44,421 nucleotides of DNA, from the NCBI GenBank assembly GCA_015179025.1, contig WHUX01000320.1, positions 1 to 44,421 of the forward strand. Reading direction: 5' to 3'. The position numbers and the translations under genes were made by a program. The notes beneath the pieces were generated by a model. The model was not told where the DNA came from and did not search any database. It was given only the letters and a program-made list of their open reading frames with translations. Positions 31,598 through 42,559 of the stretch are shown piece after piece. Position 1 is the first letter of the stretch. The number at the start of each line of letters is the position of its first letter. Origin of the DNA: Terfezia claveryi (Eukaryota; Ascomycota; Pezizomycetes; Pezizales; Pezizaceae).

Positions 31598-31763
31598 AAA
31601 GGGGGGATAGTGTCACAACCGTCCTTGCCTAGCCGGATTTGAGAGTCAGATGAAATTCCATCTGACTCTCGTTATTGTTGATTGATATCATTGTTATCTC
31701 TGTTCCCGAGATAAGGGGTCTTGGGAACCTTATTCCTTCTGGTGGCCTTGGCCAGGAAGGAAG
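31598..31763 (+). repeat. Polypurine tract and truncated 3' LTR of the main Ty3 element
   Basis: AAAGGGGGGATAG (31598-31610) is followed by TGTCACAACCGTCC at 31611. The LTR matches 26016 onwards for about 153 bases, up to GGCCAGGAAGGAAG. Another LTR begins at that point (31764), so a third element has inserted here. The rest of this LTR was not found downstream. Confidence 0.85.
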
Positions 31764-32391
31764 TGTTACAACTCAGGTAAGAGACCTACCCTCCACCGGG
31801 ATAACCAATACCCTACTACATTGCTGACTGTGATGGCCTGATCACCCATACAGATGCGGGTAGTGCGTCGGGAGTGCAGACGTTAAAGGGATTGGGTAAA
31901 GGAAGTGTGTGTTCTCTGATATTGGATCTCATGCATGTATTCTCTTCAGTGTGTTTCTATGATGTTCTAATATATGATATTCCTATGTTGTTATTTGTTG
32001 TATTCAAGCTTATCTCCTGTAAGACAGCCTGACTGCAAAGCATTGTAGTTCGGGCTGCCTAATCAATGTATGTCAGCCTGTAGAGTTCCTAAACAGGAAG
32101 CATCTTCCTCTTCTAGGCAACTACCTGACGTCAGTGCTACTAAGCCATTATAGGAAGTGTCGTCAGATCTGATAATGGGTTATCAGATCAACGCTTCTAT
32201 ATAAGCTACCGCTTTTACATAGTTAATACAACAAGACCCAAGCGGTGTTCTAAGTCTTATATAGCTTTACTCTTATCGAGTCCACAATACACCCGAGTTG
32301 TTACTGCGTTTATACTTGCACTTATCACCAGATAACCCCTTGTTACCTTTCCGCCGCCTTGTATATCCATAGTTACAGCCTGCCTGTAACA
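31764..32391 (+). repeat. 5' LTR of the third Ty3 element (628 bp)
   Basis: It begins TGTTACAACTCAGG and ends GCCTGTAACA, giving the 6-bp inverted ends TGTTAC/GTAACA. It contains TATATAAGC near 32200 as a TATA box. It is unrelated in sequence to the LTRs at 23.9, 26.0 and 31.6 kb apart from the first few bases. Confidence 0.85.
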
Positions 32392-32450
32392 TTACACCGC
32401 TTGTCTATACACCTCTATAGACACCAACACTCTACAAATCCCCTACAACT
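32392..32450 (+). other. Primer-binding region and leader of the third element
   Basis: A short leader lies between LTR end and gag ATG. I could not identify a complementary tRNA with certainty. Confidence 0.4.
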
Positions 32451-34190
32451 ATGTCGATGTTGAGAGGATTACTTGGTGAAGCCTCTGATGAGCCTATGGC
32501 TGACACTGACAATGATACTGTTGTCCAGGCACAACAACGAGCTGAACAATTCATCGAGCAATACTATGCTCCCTCTTCTCAAATTCCACAATTTCAGGAA
32601 CGCTGGGGCACCCCCCGTCAACAAATAGGACTTGGATCAATATCCTCCTCCTCTCCTGAACCTATTATACAATCAGTTGCCCCATCAGTAGCTCCATCTA
32701 ATAATCCAGGACCCTCCACTAAGGGCAATCGACCAGCAGCTTACCACCAGACTCCCGTTGATCCTGGATACGCTGCTATGAAGGCACAAGTTCAGCGTTT
32801 AGAGGCAGAAAAGCAAGCTGCACTCACACAGGTACAACAGCTACAACAAACACAGACAGCACATACCGAGTTCATTCAACGAAGTGCAGCAGATATCCAG
32901 AATACAGCTAATGCTGCTGCCAACAAACATGCACAACTATTGAATGATACACAAAGTGCACTCACACAAATCCAGAATCTTATTATTTCTGGACAAACGA
33001 ACCAGACAAAAGAATTCCAGACAATCCACCACAACCTCCGATATCTCAAGGGACAAGCTGACTTCTACAATGATCAATACCAGCAACGGTTTGCTAGTAT
33101 TGAAGGACAAATCAGTAGTATGAAAGGACAATTCACTAACTTTCAAGACCGACTTGAAAGGGTAGAACGTCGAGTACAGGCTCCTCAGCCTATACACCCT
33201 CCAGCAAATACAGCACAAAGACTCGAGCATGCAGCAGGAGGTATACCACCACCTCCTCCACCACCAGTCGAACAAAGACGACCCAGAGATCCCACTCCTC
33301 CACTTCCACCTCCAGTAGGACTAGGAATCTTTGAAGATAAGCAGATAGCAGGCAAAGCACCACCCCCGAATAAATTCAAGGGAGAACGAACGCATCTCGA
33401 AGGCTGGATCCTTCAAATGGACGATTACTTTCTCATCACTCTCACCCGAAATGAAGACTAGAAGTTTGCATATGTTGGGTTATCAATGGATGGAAAAGCA
33501 TTGGATTGGTGGAAGGCTAACCAAGTTAAGTATCATACTTGGAAGGAGGTTAAGGAAGCCATGGAACTATATTATGGGGACCACTACCAGGCAGATCGAG
33601 CATATCATGACCTAGCAGCATTAAAAAAGACTGGTTCTATCTTGGATTATCTAACGGAGGTAGATAGGCTTAACAATTATGCCAAACTATCTGAGATGCA
33701 AGTCATCAATATTATAATCTCCAATCTTCCCCATGAGCTCCGCAAATCAATGGCTCATTATGAAAACCTTCGCACCTTCCCACATCAATGGAGACAGAAA
33801 CTTATCGAAATGGATATCATCAGTACTGAATTCCAGAGCCGAAACCGCCAAACTGCCACTGCCCCGTCAATAACTAGGAAGCACCCCTTAGATATAGGAA
33901 CACAACTTCGAGGAACAGCTCCTACCTCCTACAATAATACTCGCATCCCCTCTCCAATATATAAAAGCAGAATACAGAAAGGACGATGTGTGAAATGTGG
34001 GAGAACCGATCATAAGGCAAAAGAGTGTACATATGGGAAGTATGCCTCTGAACCTTATTCCTATAAACCAAAAACTACCACTAGTACAAGCCAGGCTCTT
34101 GTACCAGCCAACAAGAAAGCTCGAACAGATAAAGGACAACTTCGGATTACAGAGCTTGGTTCTGAAGGAGAAGAGTCGGGAAACAAATAA
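32451..34190 (+). pseudogene. gag of the third Ty3 element (one internal stop)
   Basis: ATG 32451 starts MSMLRGLLGEASDEPMADTD. The N-terminal 330 residues include a long Gln/Ala-rich coiled coil (MKAQVQRLEAEKQAALTQVQ and on) and a Pro-rich linker. After a single TAG (33459-33461, in place of a tryptophan codon) the capsid block continues in the same frame (FAYVGLSMDGKALDWWKAN, YYGDHYQADRAYHDL, LPHELRKSMAHYE), then a zinc knuckle (CVKCGRTDHKAKEC). It ends at TAA 34188. One G-to-A change accounts for the only break. Confidence 0.88.
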
Positions 34191-34222
34191 GGAGTACATC
34201 ACCTACCGTCGGACGTACTCCT
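34178..34222 (+). promoter_or_regulatory. -1 frameshift signal of the third Ty3 element
   Basis: The heptamer G_GGA_AAC (34178-34184) is exactly in phase with the gag codons, two codons before the gag stop. Five bases later an uninterrupted 8-bp stem AGGAGTAC (34190-34197) / GTACTCCT (34215-34222) closes a 17-base loop. The pol frame is -1 and already open across the site. Heptamer type, spacer and stem match known retroviral -1 frameshift signals. Confidence 0.75.
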
Positions 34223-37180
34223 AGACATTCACCTCTCCTGACGGTCCGGATTCTTATTGCTGGGGAAGAAGTTGAAGCAGTGGTAGACTGTGGAGCTAGT
34301 GCTCCAGTAGTTGGGAAAAGACTGGCAGTTAAATTGGGAATTTGGAAGAGAGCCAGGGAAGTTAAGGTTAGGCAGGGAGATAGATCTCGAATTTCTGGTG
34401 GAAAATATGTGGTTAATACTAGGTTTGATATGTTGGACTCCTCTTCTCGTTTTTTGGGTAAGTTTAAGATGGATGCCGAAGTTTTGGATATTGGGAAGAA
34501 GGATGTTATTTTGGGTTTGTCTTGGTTACAAGAAAATGGATTTTCGGTGGATACTCAGGACAGGTGCCTGAGACAGGTCTCTACAGGTTTGGTTATTCCG
34601 TGTTCTGTTAGATGGATTCCTACTGTTTCTGTTCTTGAAGTTGAAGAGCCACTAGAGGATGGCGAGATTGTGCTTATCATTGACGCAAGCGAACGATACT
34701 CTCGTTACGCACATTGCTTTACTACAGAACAGGCAGCTAGACTCCCTGAACATAAGCCATGGGACCATGAAATCCCCCTCCAAGACCCAACCGCAAAGAT
34801 ACCATTCGGAGCTATCTACAAGACCACATGGGAGGAAGACGAAGCCCTTCAGAAGTACCTCGATGAGAACCTTCCCACTACCAAAGTTCGACGCTCACAC
34901 TCCTCCGCTGGTACTCCCATCCTATTTGTTCGAAAGAAAGACGGATCTTTAAGGCTATGTGTCGATTACCGAGCCCTTAATCGTCTTACCATACCAAACA
35001 AATACCCACTTCCTCTTATCTCTGAGTTGCTCGATAGAACTCATAGAGGTAAATGGTTCATACGATTGTACCTCAAAAATGGGTATAACCTCATCAGGAT
35101 TGCACCAGGAGATGAATGGAAGACAGCATTCAGAATGAAAAAGGGACTATTCGAGTATACCGTGATGCCATTTGGGTTGACCAATGCTCCCGCTACATTT
35201 CAAGAGATGATGGATACGATCTTCAAGGATATGGAAGGATGTATCTGGTACTTGGACGACATACTCATCTATGGAGGTGAGACAGAGGAAGAACATCAAC
35301 AAATAGTCGAAAAAGTTCTTTAGCAATGCATCCAACATGGGTTAGCTGTTAACCTTATGAAGTCTGAGTTCCATGTCCAGGAGACCTTATTCCTCGGTCA
35401 TATTATCAATGGTCAACACGTCCAAATGGATCCCTCTAAGCTCGAAACCATGTCCAAGTGGCCTATTCCTACCAAAAAGAAAGAGGTTCAAGCATTCCTA
35501 GGCTTTGCTAACTACTACCGTCGATTCATTGCCAACTACAGTGCAAAGGCACGTCCCTTAATCGACTTAACGAAAGATGTTCCTTTCAGTTGGGGACACA
35601 AGCAACAGCAAGCCTTTGATGACCTCCGGGAATGATTCCTCACTGCTCCTATCCTCACACAGTTTGACAGACAACTCGAGACAATCATAGAGACTGATGC
35701 TAGCAACCAAGCTATCGCTGGTATCCTCTCTCAGTATTATATTGTCAATGGAGGAAAGCAGCTTCATCCTGTTAAATACCATACAAAAACCCTCTCCGCA
35801 GCTCAACGCAACTGGCCTATCCATGATAAGGAGTTGTTTGCAATTGTGGATTGCTTCCGGAAGTAGCGAGATTGGTTGGTTGGCGTTTCAGTGAACGTCT
35901 ATACAGACCACCAAGGGTTACAATATTTCAACACCAAACAGAAGCTCAACTCCCGTCAAGCTACCTGGTACCTCCGCATGTCTGAGTTCATCTACAATAT
36001 TCACTACAGACCCGGTTCGAAGATGGGCAAGCCTGATGGCCTGTCTAGACGTTCAGGGGAAGAGAAATCCGGCATGGATGCTAGATTTTTCGAAGATGGA
36101 CAGCTAATGGTACTTGGAGAAGAGGATGAAGAGGAAGCCGAAGATGTTGAAGTGGAAGGAATAGATGTGGCCGGATAGCAGAAGAAGGATGGACTATGGG
36201 TGGTACCCTCCGAGTTTAAGTTGGAAGTGCTAAGACAGCACCATGATAGTCAAGTGGCAGGACATTGGGGAAGACATCGTACTCAAGAGCTAGTGTCAAG
36301 GAATTTTACGTGGGATAAGTGGCAGGAAGATATTGCGAATTATGTGGCAGGATGTACTAAGTGTCAAAAAGCAAAGGCAGATAGGCATAGCAGGGAAACG
36401 AAGTTGGTACCGATGCCAACTGGAGAACGACCATTTGAGGAAATAGCTATGGACTTCGTTGGTGAGCTACCAGAGTCAGAAGGTTTCAATGCAATACTCG
36501 TTATCACGAACCGGTTTACAAAAGTACAATACTATATTCCGGCAAAGACTACATGGACAGCATCCAATATTGCTGACACCTATATTAACGAGATATGGAG
36601 ACTTTATGGCCTCCCCCGACATATCACCTCTGACCGTGGTCCACAGTTTGCTTCTAGATTCCTTAAGGAGCTTAACCAAAAGCTCAATATAACCCTCCGC
36701 CTCTCCACTGCCTATCACCCTCAGACCGATGGACTTGCTGAACGAGCAGTCCAAACACTTAAGCAGTACCTCCGCATCTACTGTCACGATAGGCAAGCTC
36801 GTTGGAAACGATGGCTACCCTTAGCTGAGTTTGCCTATAATACTGCTGCCCACTCTACCCATAAGTACTCCCCTTACCGAAGTCTGTATGGCTTCGACCC
36901 TCGCACCATTCACCTTTCAGATGACTATGAATTCTCCTCTCCCGCTGCAGAAGAATGGCTAGACCGAATGACAACTGTACACAACCAAATTCATGATACC
37001 CTCAAGCAAATCAATCATAAAAGAAGTGCTATACACCTCGAAAAGGCACGCAGGTTTGCAATTGACGATTGGGTATTGGTTGACCGCCGGAACCTACAGA
37101 TACGAGCTGGGAACAACCGTTCCCTCACCAGCAAGTGGATAGGGCCCTACAACATCACAAAAGAATTTTCCTCGCCCTAA
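34185..37180 (+). pseudogene. pol of the third Ty3 element, four stops and truncated integrase end
   Basis: One frame runs from the frameshift site to 37180. Protease (VVDCGASAPVVG), RT ([37 protein letters not shown] near 35250), RNase H (TDASNQ, HDKELFAIV, YTDHQGLQYF), integrase zinc site (HHDSQVAGH...CTKCQKAK), and core acids Asp in AMDFVGELP, Asp in SDRGPQF and Glu in QTDGLAERAVQ. Stops at 35321, 35633, 35864 and 36176 are each explained by one C-to-T or G-to-A change. The usual integrase C-terminal GPY module breaks off after WIGPYNITKE; foreign sequence follows, and no chromodomain, polypurine tract or 3' LTR is present. Confidence 0.92.
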
Positions 37181-37240
37181 CGCCTCTCAGGGCCTTCTGG
37201 CGCACCCTCAAGATCCCTCGGACGCCGGGTCGCCGCATGC
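37181..37240. other. Junction between truncated Ty3 element and minisatellite
   Basis: Retrotransposon similarity stops near 37170 and unrelated GC-richer DNA begins. No terminal motif or duplication is seen at the breakpoint, which suggests deletion or recombination and not simple insertion. Confidence 0.5.
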
Positions 37241-37480
37241 GCCCCAACGCTTGTCGTCCGGTACGGATGCGCCCCAACGCTTGTTGTCCGGTACGGATGT
37301 GCCCCAACGCTTGTCGTCCGGTACGGATGTGCCCCAACGCTTGTCGTCTGGTACGGCTGTGCCCCAACGCTTATCGTCCGGTACGGATGTGCCCCAACGC
37401 TTGTCGTCCGGTACGGATGTGCCCCAATGCTTGTCGTCCGGTACGGATGCGCCCCAACCCTCGTCGTCCGGCACAGATAC
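37241..37480 (+). repeat. 30-bp minisatellite, eight copies
   Basis: Eight head-to-tail 30-bp units start at 37241, 37271, and so on to 37451, each opening GCCCCAACGCTTGTCGTCCG with one to a few differences; the last is the most diverged. There are no spacers, so it is not a CRISPR array. Because 30 is a multiple of three, several frames stay open on both strands. Confidence 0.95.
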
Positions 37481-37855
37481 GCTGCAACGCCGTGTCTGTA
37501 GCATCTGTCACTATAATGCCTATACCATAGCAAGTGTCGCCACTATGCGCTACCTCTCACCATCCGCCTTGGTGCCTAGCCTCGACTGTCCATCGTCTTC
37601 GTACTTTGCCAGACGCTCACCATCCCACGGCTCCCGCTCTTCCCTCCACGCCTCCTCAAGGTACCCTTCCATTCCGTTTCCTAGAACTCGTCACTATGTA
37701 CTCATCCTGTCCTACCCAAAGCCTCTCAATGTCTCTCCCCGAGCTTTACCACTCCCTTCACCTCCCTATCTATTGATCATCTCACAATCGCATTATGTTT
37801 TTAAACACTCCGCATAAGCTGTTCCATTATTCTATTCAATAATATCCTAACCTAT
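37481..37855. other. Gene-free stretch between minisatellite and Plavaka-type transposase
   Basis: C/T-rich DNA. Open frames extend from the minisatellite into it on the plus strand, but the peptide has no recognisable domain. Part of it may be the 3' flank of the transposon. Confidence 0.4.
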
Positions 37856-40800
37856 CTAATCATACAACTCGTTCCACGTATTAAAATCAATCCTGTTATT
37901 AACCAACCAGACCCTCCCTGTCTCCACTGGTATCATATGTGCCATCCCCTCTATGTCCGAAACCTTGATAACATTCAGTGCCCCTTCGTCCTCCCGTTTT
38001 TCCATCCTTATCATCCCCTCCTCACCATGCGGTCTACTAGAACCCTTCACTTTCAGAAACCTCACGTATGCCACCTCATGCATTGTCCCCATCCCATTCA
38101 TTCCCATCCCATTCCAGATCCTGAAAAGTCCTTCCAGCCTAGCTACAGTACGACCATCGAGTTTCCCACTGCACTCTTGTGACCGCGGCCTCCTTCTTAC
38201 CCAAATCCAATCTGCCCTTAAATTTCCACGCTTTCTAAAGTCCCTATCTCCTGTCCAGCGAAGATTGTGAATTTCCAAACCATCGCCTTGAAATTGCGGC
38301 ACTGCTACCCTAAGACTACTGACATACTGCCCTCGGTACTCCTCGATCCCCTCCGTATCTCCTGTAGCAACCCCCAAATAACCATTCACGCGTAGGTAAT
38401 CCCGAAACTTGCCAATTAGGTTCGGGATTTGGAGGACCTGTGCAAGCACTGAGAGGGGTTCTGCTATTGCATTCCGAGCCTGCGGTTGCCCAGTCATTCT
38501 CAGATGATCTTTATTTGTAGTCGTATCTTCTGTATCCTTTCTCATTGTCGTAACTAGAGCGTTGATCTCCACATCGAACGTCACCTCCTTATCCCACGCA
38601 CATAAATTCAACTCTAGTATCTTAAACGCATGGTCTCTTGTATGTGTGTCAAGAATTTGCATTGTTGCGTCAACTCTATTCGAACGTTTATAAGCATCCT
38701 TCAGTGGCTTGTGGAGGGCCTCGGTAATCTCTGTTGAATACTGTGGGAGGGTTCCAAATTGAATGACCTGTTCCGCGTAATGGGTCAGAAGGTGTAGCTT
38801 CGGATAGTTGAATGTAGACTGACCCAGCATGTCGGTCACCAGGTGTTCTCATTCCTGACAATTTGCAGTTGCTTGGTTTGCCTTCTGCGTGGCCGTTGCC
38901 GGAAAGTAACTCGAAATTGTTGCCTGACGAGCCTGAGTCGCTGCCATATCCTTAGAAGCCCCTTTCGCCTTGTTCTGGTCAGCCTTACTTGCACGAAATT
39001 CCCCAAATATATGACGATACTTGTGGAATTCCTGTAGGTACTTAGTCATATATTGGATTGTCTCCCCCGTATGACTTCGATATTGGGCAATTAAACAGAA
39101 GTCCGACAGCGCACGAACGGCCTGGATAGCAATTTTCACATCAGCCTGAGCAACTGGCCCCAGTCGGCTGGTGTCCATCTCACGACGCATGGCGGCTGTG
39201 AAACAACCAAGAATGACCCGTCCCACACCTCGCATTTCCGCACCGCTCCATATTATGATTTGGCGATACTGCTTCCGTGGTGGAGTGAACCCTGGTATGG
39301 CGGCAATGTACTCCATATTTCATCGAAAACTGCAAGCCTTTTGTGTTTTCCTAAGAATCCCTGTATCCACTCCATCAAATTTTTCAGGACACCTAGGTGT
39401 ATATTATGTAGTATGTCTCCACGTACAATGCTCGGTGGGTGGACCGTGGGGAGACTCCATAGCGCATTCTGGATTGGCTTTACATCCAGAGCAGTTAACC
39501 TGTCATTCACAATTAATTTCCTCCATCTGTAGAAAGGGGGTTGATGGACCCATTGTTATCGTTGGCCGCCCATAGGCGCTCATAGCCAGTATGGTCACGC
39601 TGAGGGTACGGTCGTTTAGGTAATAACCCAAGCTGATCTCGACTCGCTATACATATTGGACACCGGTTGACTTTTATGCAATGGATATTTACATTCTCCA
39701 TGTGATCAGCAAGCCAAGTTGATACGATAGGTATACAACGCCGGACGTTCTCATCTCCGCATACTATCTCCGACCTACCCGCCTTTGCAAAGTCAGTCAT
39801 TGTCCAACAGAGCCTCTTTTGAGTTTGTCACCATACCTGGAACATATTGACTATGGGTTCCAAGATCCGTTCAATCAGTCGGTGTTGAGTCTCAAGGGAA
39901 TCATGCTCTTGGTTCCGAACCGAGAATCCGATGAGGGACTTTGTTCGTTTCGGGCCAATAGGTAACAGGCCTATTAGCATCCACGCCTGGCTTGATGGCT
40001 TATTTCAGATAGCTGATGGGATATTCCCCATGCTCATGAAAATTAGCCACAACTTCTTGTCGCCGGAAAAGTTGGTCAAGCATGTTTAATCCGAGGTTAT
40101 CAGAATAGGCACTAGACTCGAGGCAACTGGTAGGGTCATCTGACAGCCTGTTAGTATCTGTTTATTTCATAAGGGACTGGATAAGAACCTACCTGCGTGT
40201 CCCACCACCAGTCTCCCGTATGCATCTCCGTATAGACCCTGTTACCTTGTCGATCAAAATCCTTCTGAGGTTTGAAAACCAGATACTGAGCGTACGCTTT
40301 CTGGCGGAGAAGGTAACGAATACACTGTTCAACGTCCCTATAGAAAAATGTCACCCCTTTTTGCAGGTGGAAATCCACGGTCCCATGTTGCCATGCTGGT
40401 TGGTCTATCAGGGCTCGCATTTTATTACGCCAGGTATGACCAGACCTATAGCCGACCCCTAGTGTCCGGGAGGTATCCAAAGGTAGCAAGTCATCTCTGA
40501 AAAATTGGTCAATTTGCTTCATCGAAGTCTTGCTCTGATGGAAGAATGTGCAAGTTTATATTCATAAGCACTGGTAAAGGGTAATAGTGGATTCCATGAT
40601 GGATTCCGCATGGGCGTGAACAACCACCGGCGTATGACTTGTCCGACTTGGAGTGACTGTGGAGGATACTCCTCAGTACATTGATGAGGACTTAGAAGGT
40701 CTGATGATGTCTGCGCAATGCTTGGTAATCTAATGTTGCCAAGCACTGTTGAGGTAGCTTCCGAACTGTGTTCGGTCAGTCCATTTGTGACTCTAAGTAC

Positions 40801-40977
40801 AGCGTCGACGCTGTACTTCCGGCGTCGCTTGAGGGTACATGACAACCTCTGAGGATCTGGCGTCGCCGTTTTTTGGGGCAGACTGGATTGCAGTTCTTTG
40901 CCAGCGTGTTTTTTTCGTAGATGTCGGCCATAATGGCCGGCTACAGTGAACTGATAGTTGCAAAATTGATATCGCAT
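37856..40977 (-). pseudogene. Decayed Plavaka-type (KDZ superfamily) transposase
   Basis: Pieces on the minus strand follow the Plavaka order. First a C2H2-like N-terminus (HYGRHLRKKH) where one of the two expected cysteines is not visible, then YEYKLAH / MKQIDQFFRDDLL, YTEMHTGDWWWDTQ, a 45-base intron (40192-40148, with TACTAAC), PILITSD-stop-TCLTNFSGDK, MGNIPSAI-stop-NKPSSQAW and LIERILEPI. Next come CPICIASRDQLG, RGDILHNIHLGVLKNLMEWI, FTPPRKQYRQIIIWSGAEM, AQYRSHTGETIQYM and the C-terminal FNYPKLHLLTHYAEQV / TEITEALHKPLKDAYKRSN. Breaks: frame shifts near 40545, 39540 and 39295, and in-frame stops near 40075, 40010 and at 38849. KDZ elements are cut-and-paste DNA transposons. I recognised the family from motifs; terminal repeats were not found. 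Confidence 0.85.
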
Positions 40978-41860
40978 ACTCTCCTATCAACTATGTAAGT
41001 TCCGTATAAATTGCATATGCAGTTCCTTTCACCTACAACGATTGGATGAATAGGTAGGGTCTCGATAGGGACTCTCTCTGTATTCGGTGATACTGCCTTC
41101 TTCGAAGTCTTCGGGATGATATTGGTATGTAACTGGACTGTATAGCAACTCATAGTTCAAAAATTAACATCGCGTACTCCGCCACCAACAATCTATGTTC
41201 CGTAAAAATTGTATGCGGAGCGGCTTTCACATACATCGATTGGTAGAATAGGTAGGTCTCGATGGGGATTCTCTCTGTATTCGGTGAACTGCCTTCTTCG
41301 AAGTCTTCGGGATGATATTGGTATGTAACTGGACTGTATAGCAACTAGTTCAAAAATTAACATCGCACTAACAATCTATGTTCCGTAAAATTTAGGGGCG
41401 GAGTGGCTTTACATACAACGATAGGCTGAATAGGTAGGGTCTTGATGGGGACTGTCTCTGTATTCGGTGATACTGCCTTCTTCGAAGTCTTCGGGATGAT
41501 ATTGGTATGTAACTGGACTGTATAGCAATTCATAGTTCAAAAATTAACATCGCGTACTCCGCCACCAACAATCTATGTTCCGTAAAAATTGTATGCGGAG
41601 CGGCTTTCACATACATCGATTGGCAGAATAGTAGGTCTCGATGGGGACTCTCTCTGTATTCGGTGATACTGCCTTCTTCGAAGTCTTCGGGATGATATTG
41701 GTATGTAACTGGACTGTATAGCAACTCATAGTTCAAAAATTAACATCGCATACTTTGCCACCAACAATCTATAGTCCATAAAAATTAGGGGTGGAGTAGC
41801 TCACATACAACAATTGTCAGAGTATCCAGGGCCTCCCTGGGACTCTCTGTGACCAGTAGG
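40955..41860. repeat. About 4.5 tandem copies of a 187-198-bp repeat
   Basis: Copies start at about 40955, 41153, 41346, 41533 and 41729, each with TAGTT(C/G)AAAAATT near the start and ending in GGTATGTAACTGGACTGTAT. The first overlaps the 5' end of the Plavaka-type transposase and the last fades near 41860. Copies 2 and 4 are nearly identical, and copy 3 has a short deletion. Minus-strand frames of 64-70 codons within the copies are repeats of one another and show no domain. They may be subterminal repeats of the transposon. Confidence 0.85.
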
Positions 41861-41866
41861 GACTGT

Positions 41867-42067
41867 TTAGTTTGAACGCTTGAGGCGCAAGCTGGACGAT
41901 ACTGGACTAGAACTAGACCCCATAGTCCCGCAATCATGGAAGTCCCACCGCACTAGGTATGTGGTCCCAGGTTGTACAGTATTAGTGGGTACGTAATCCA
42001 CTGCACATGTGCCATAACGACCGTAGGTAAGGCGTGCTATGTAGCCTGGTGGTGGTTTGGTATCCAT
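41867..42067 (-). CDS. Small unrecognised open frame upstream of the Plavaka-type remnant
   Basis: A 66-codon frame begins MDTKPPPGYIARLTYGRYGT and ends in a Ser-rich, basic tail (LRLKRSN). Composition is protein-like (VDYVPTNTVQPGTTYLVRWDF), unlike the repeats beside it. It lies on the same strand as the transposase remnant and could be its first exon or an accessory frame. I cannot assign a function. Confidence 0.25.
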   Translation of the reverse strand: MDTKPPPGYIARLTYGRYGTCAVDYVPTNTVQPGTTYLVRWDFHDCGTMGSSSSPVSSSLRLKRSN

Positions 42068-42559
42068 CTTCGTGTGAGATCTTTAGTACGAGACTATCCA
42101 GTTGGTGTAGTATAACAGTTGGTGTAGTATAACGAAAGAAATCGCAAGAGGAGAAGAAAGGAAAGACGACATTCTTTGAATGATGCCAAGACTGCTTGTC
42201 CTGTCCTTTCCAAAAATAAATTGTGTATCAGACCGCCACATATTGCACTGCGGCCTGAGGAAAGACATTGAGAAAAAAGGGGATATTGTAAAACAGTCTG
42301 AGGAAAGACATTTTTATGTAAAAGAGGTTTAATACCGTAGGTTGCAAATGTTATGAGTTTTCTTGCTCACAGATGATGATGGGTAAAACAACAGAAATAT
42401 TTCCACCCGCACCAAGGTGTTTGTGCCGGTCAGCCGGTCAAAAGCCTGCCGCTAACCTGAGTAGGAACTGGCAGGCCGAAGCCATTCCGGAGGCGGTTAG
42501 GCACCCGACCGTCCGGTATGGTGCCTTTGACCGTCCGTCACTAGTGTGTTGGCAAGGAT

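Noticed and set aside
37241..37480. CRISPR-like array of 30-bp repeats
   Set aside because: The units follow each other without spacers and the setting is eukaryotic; it is a minisatellite.
41150..41736. Repeated minus-strand frames of 64-68 codons
   Set aside because: They are translations of the 190-bp tandem repeat, interrupted differently in each copy; no evidence of a protein.
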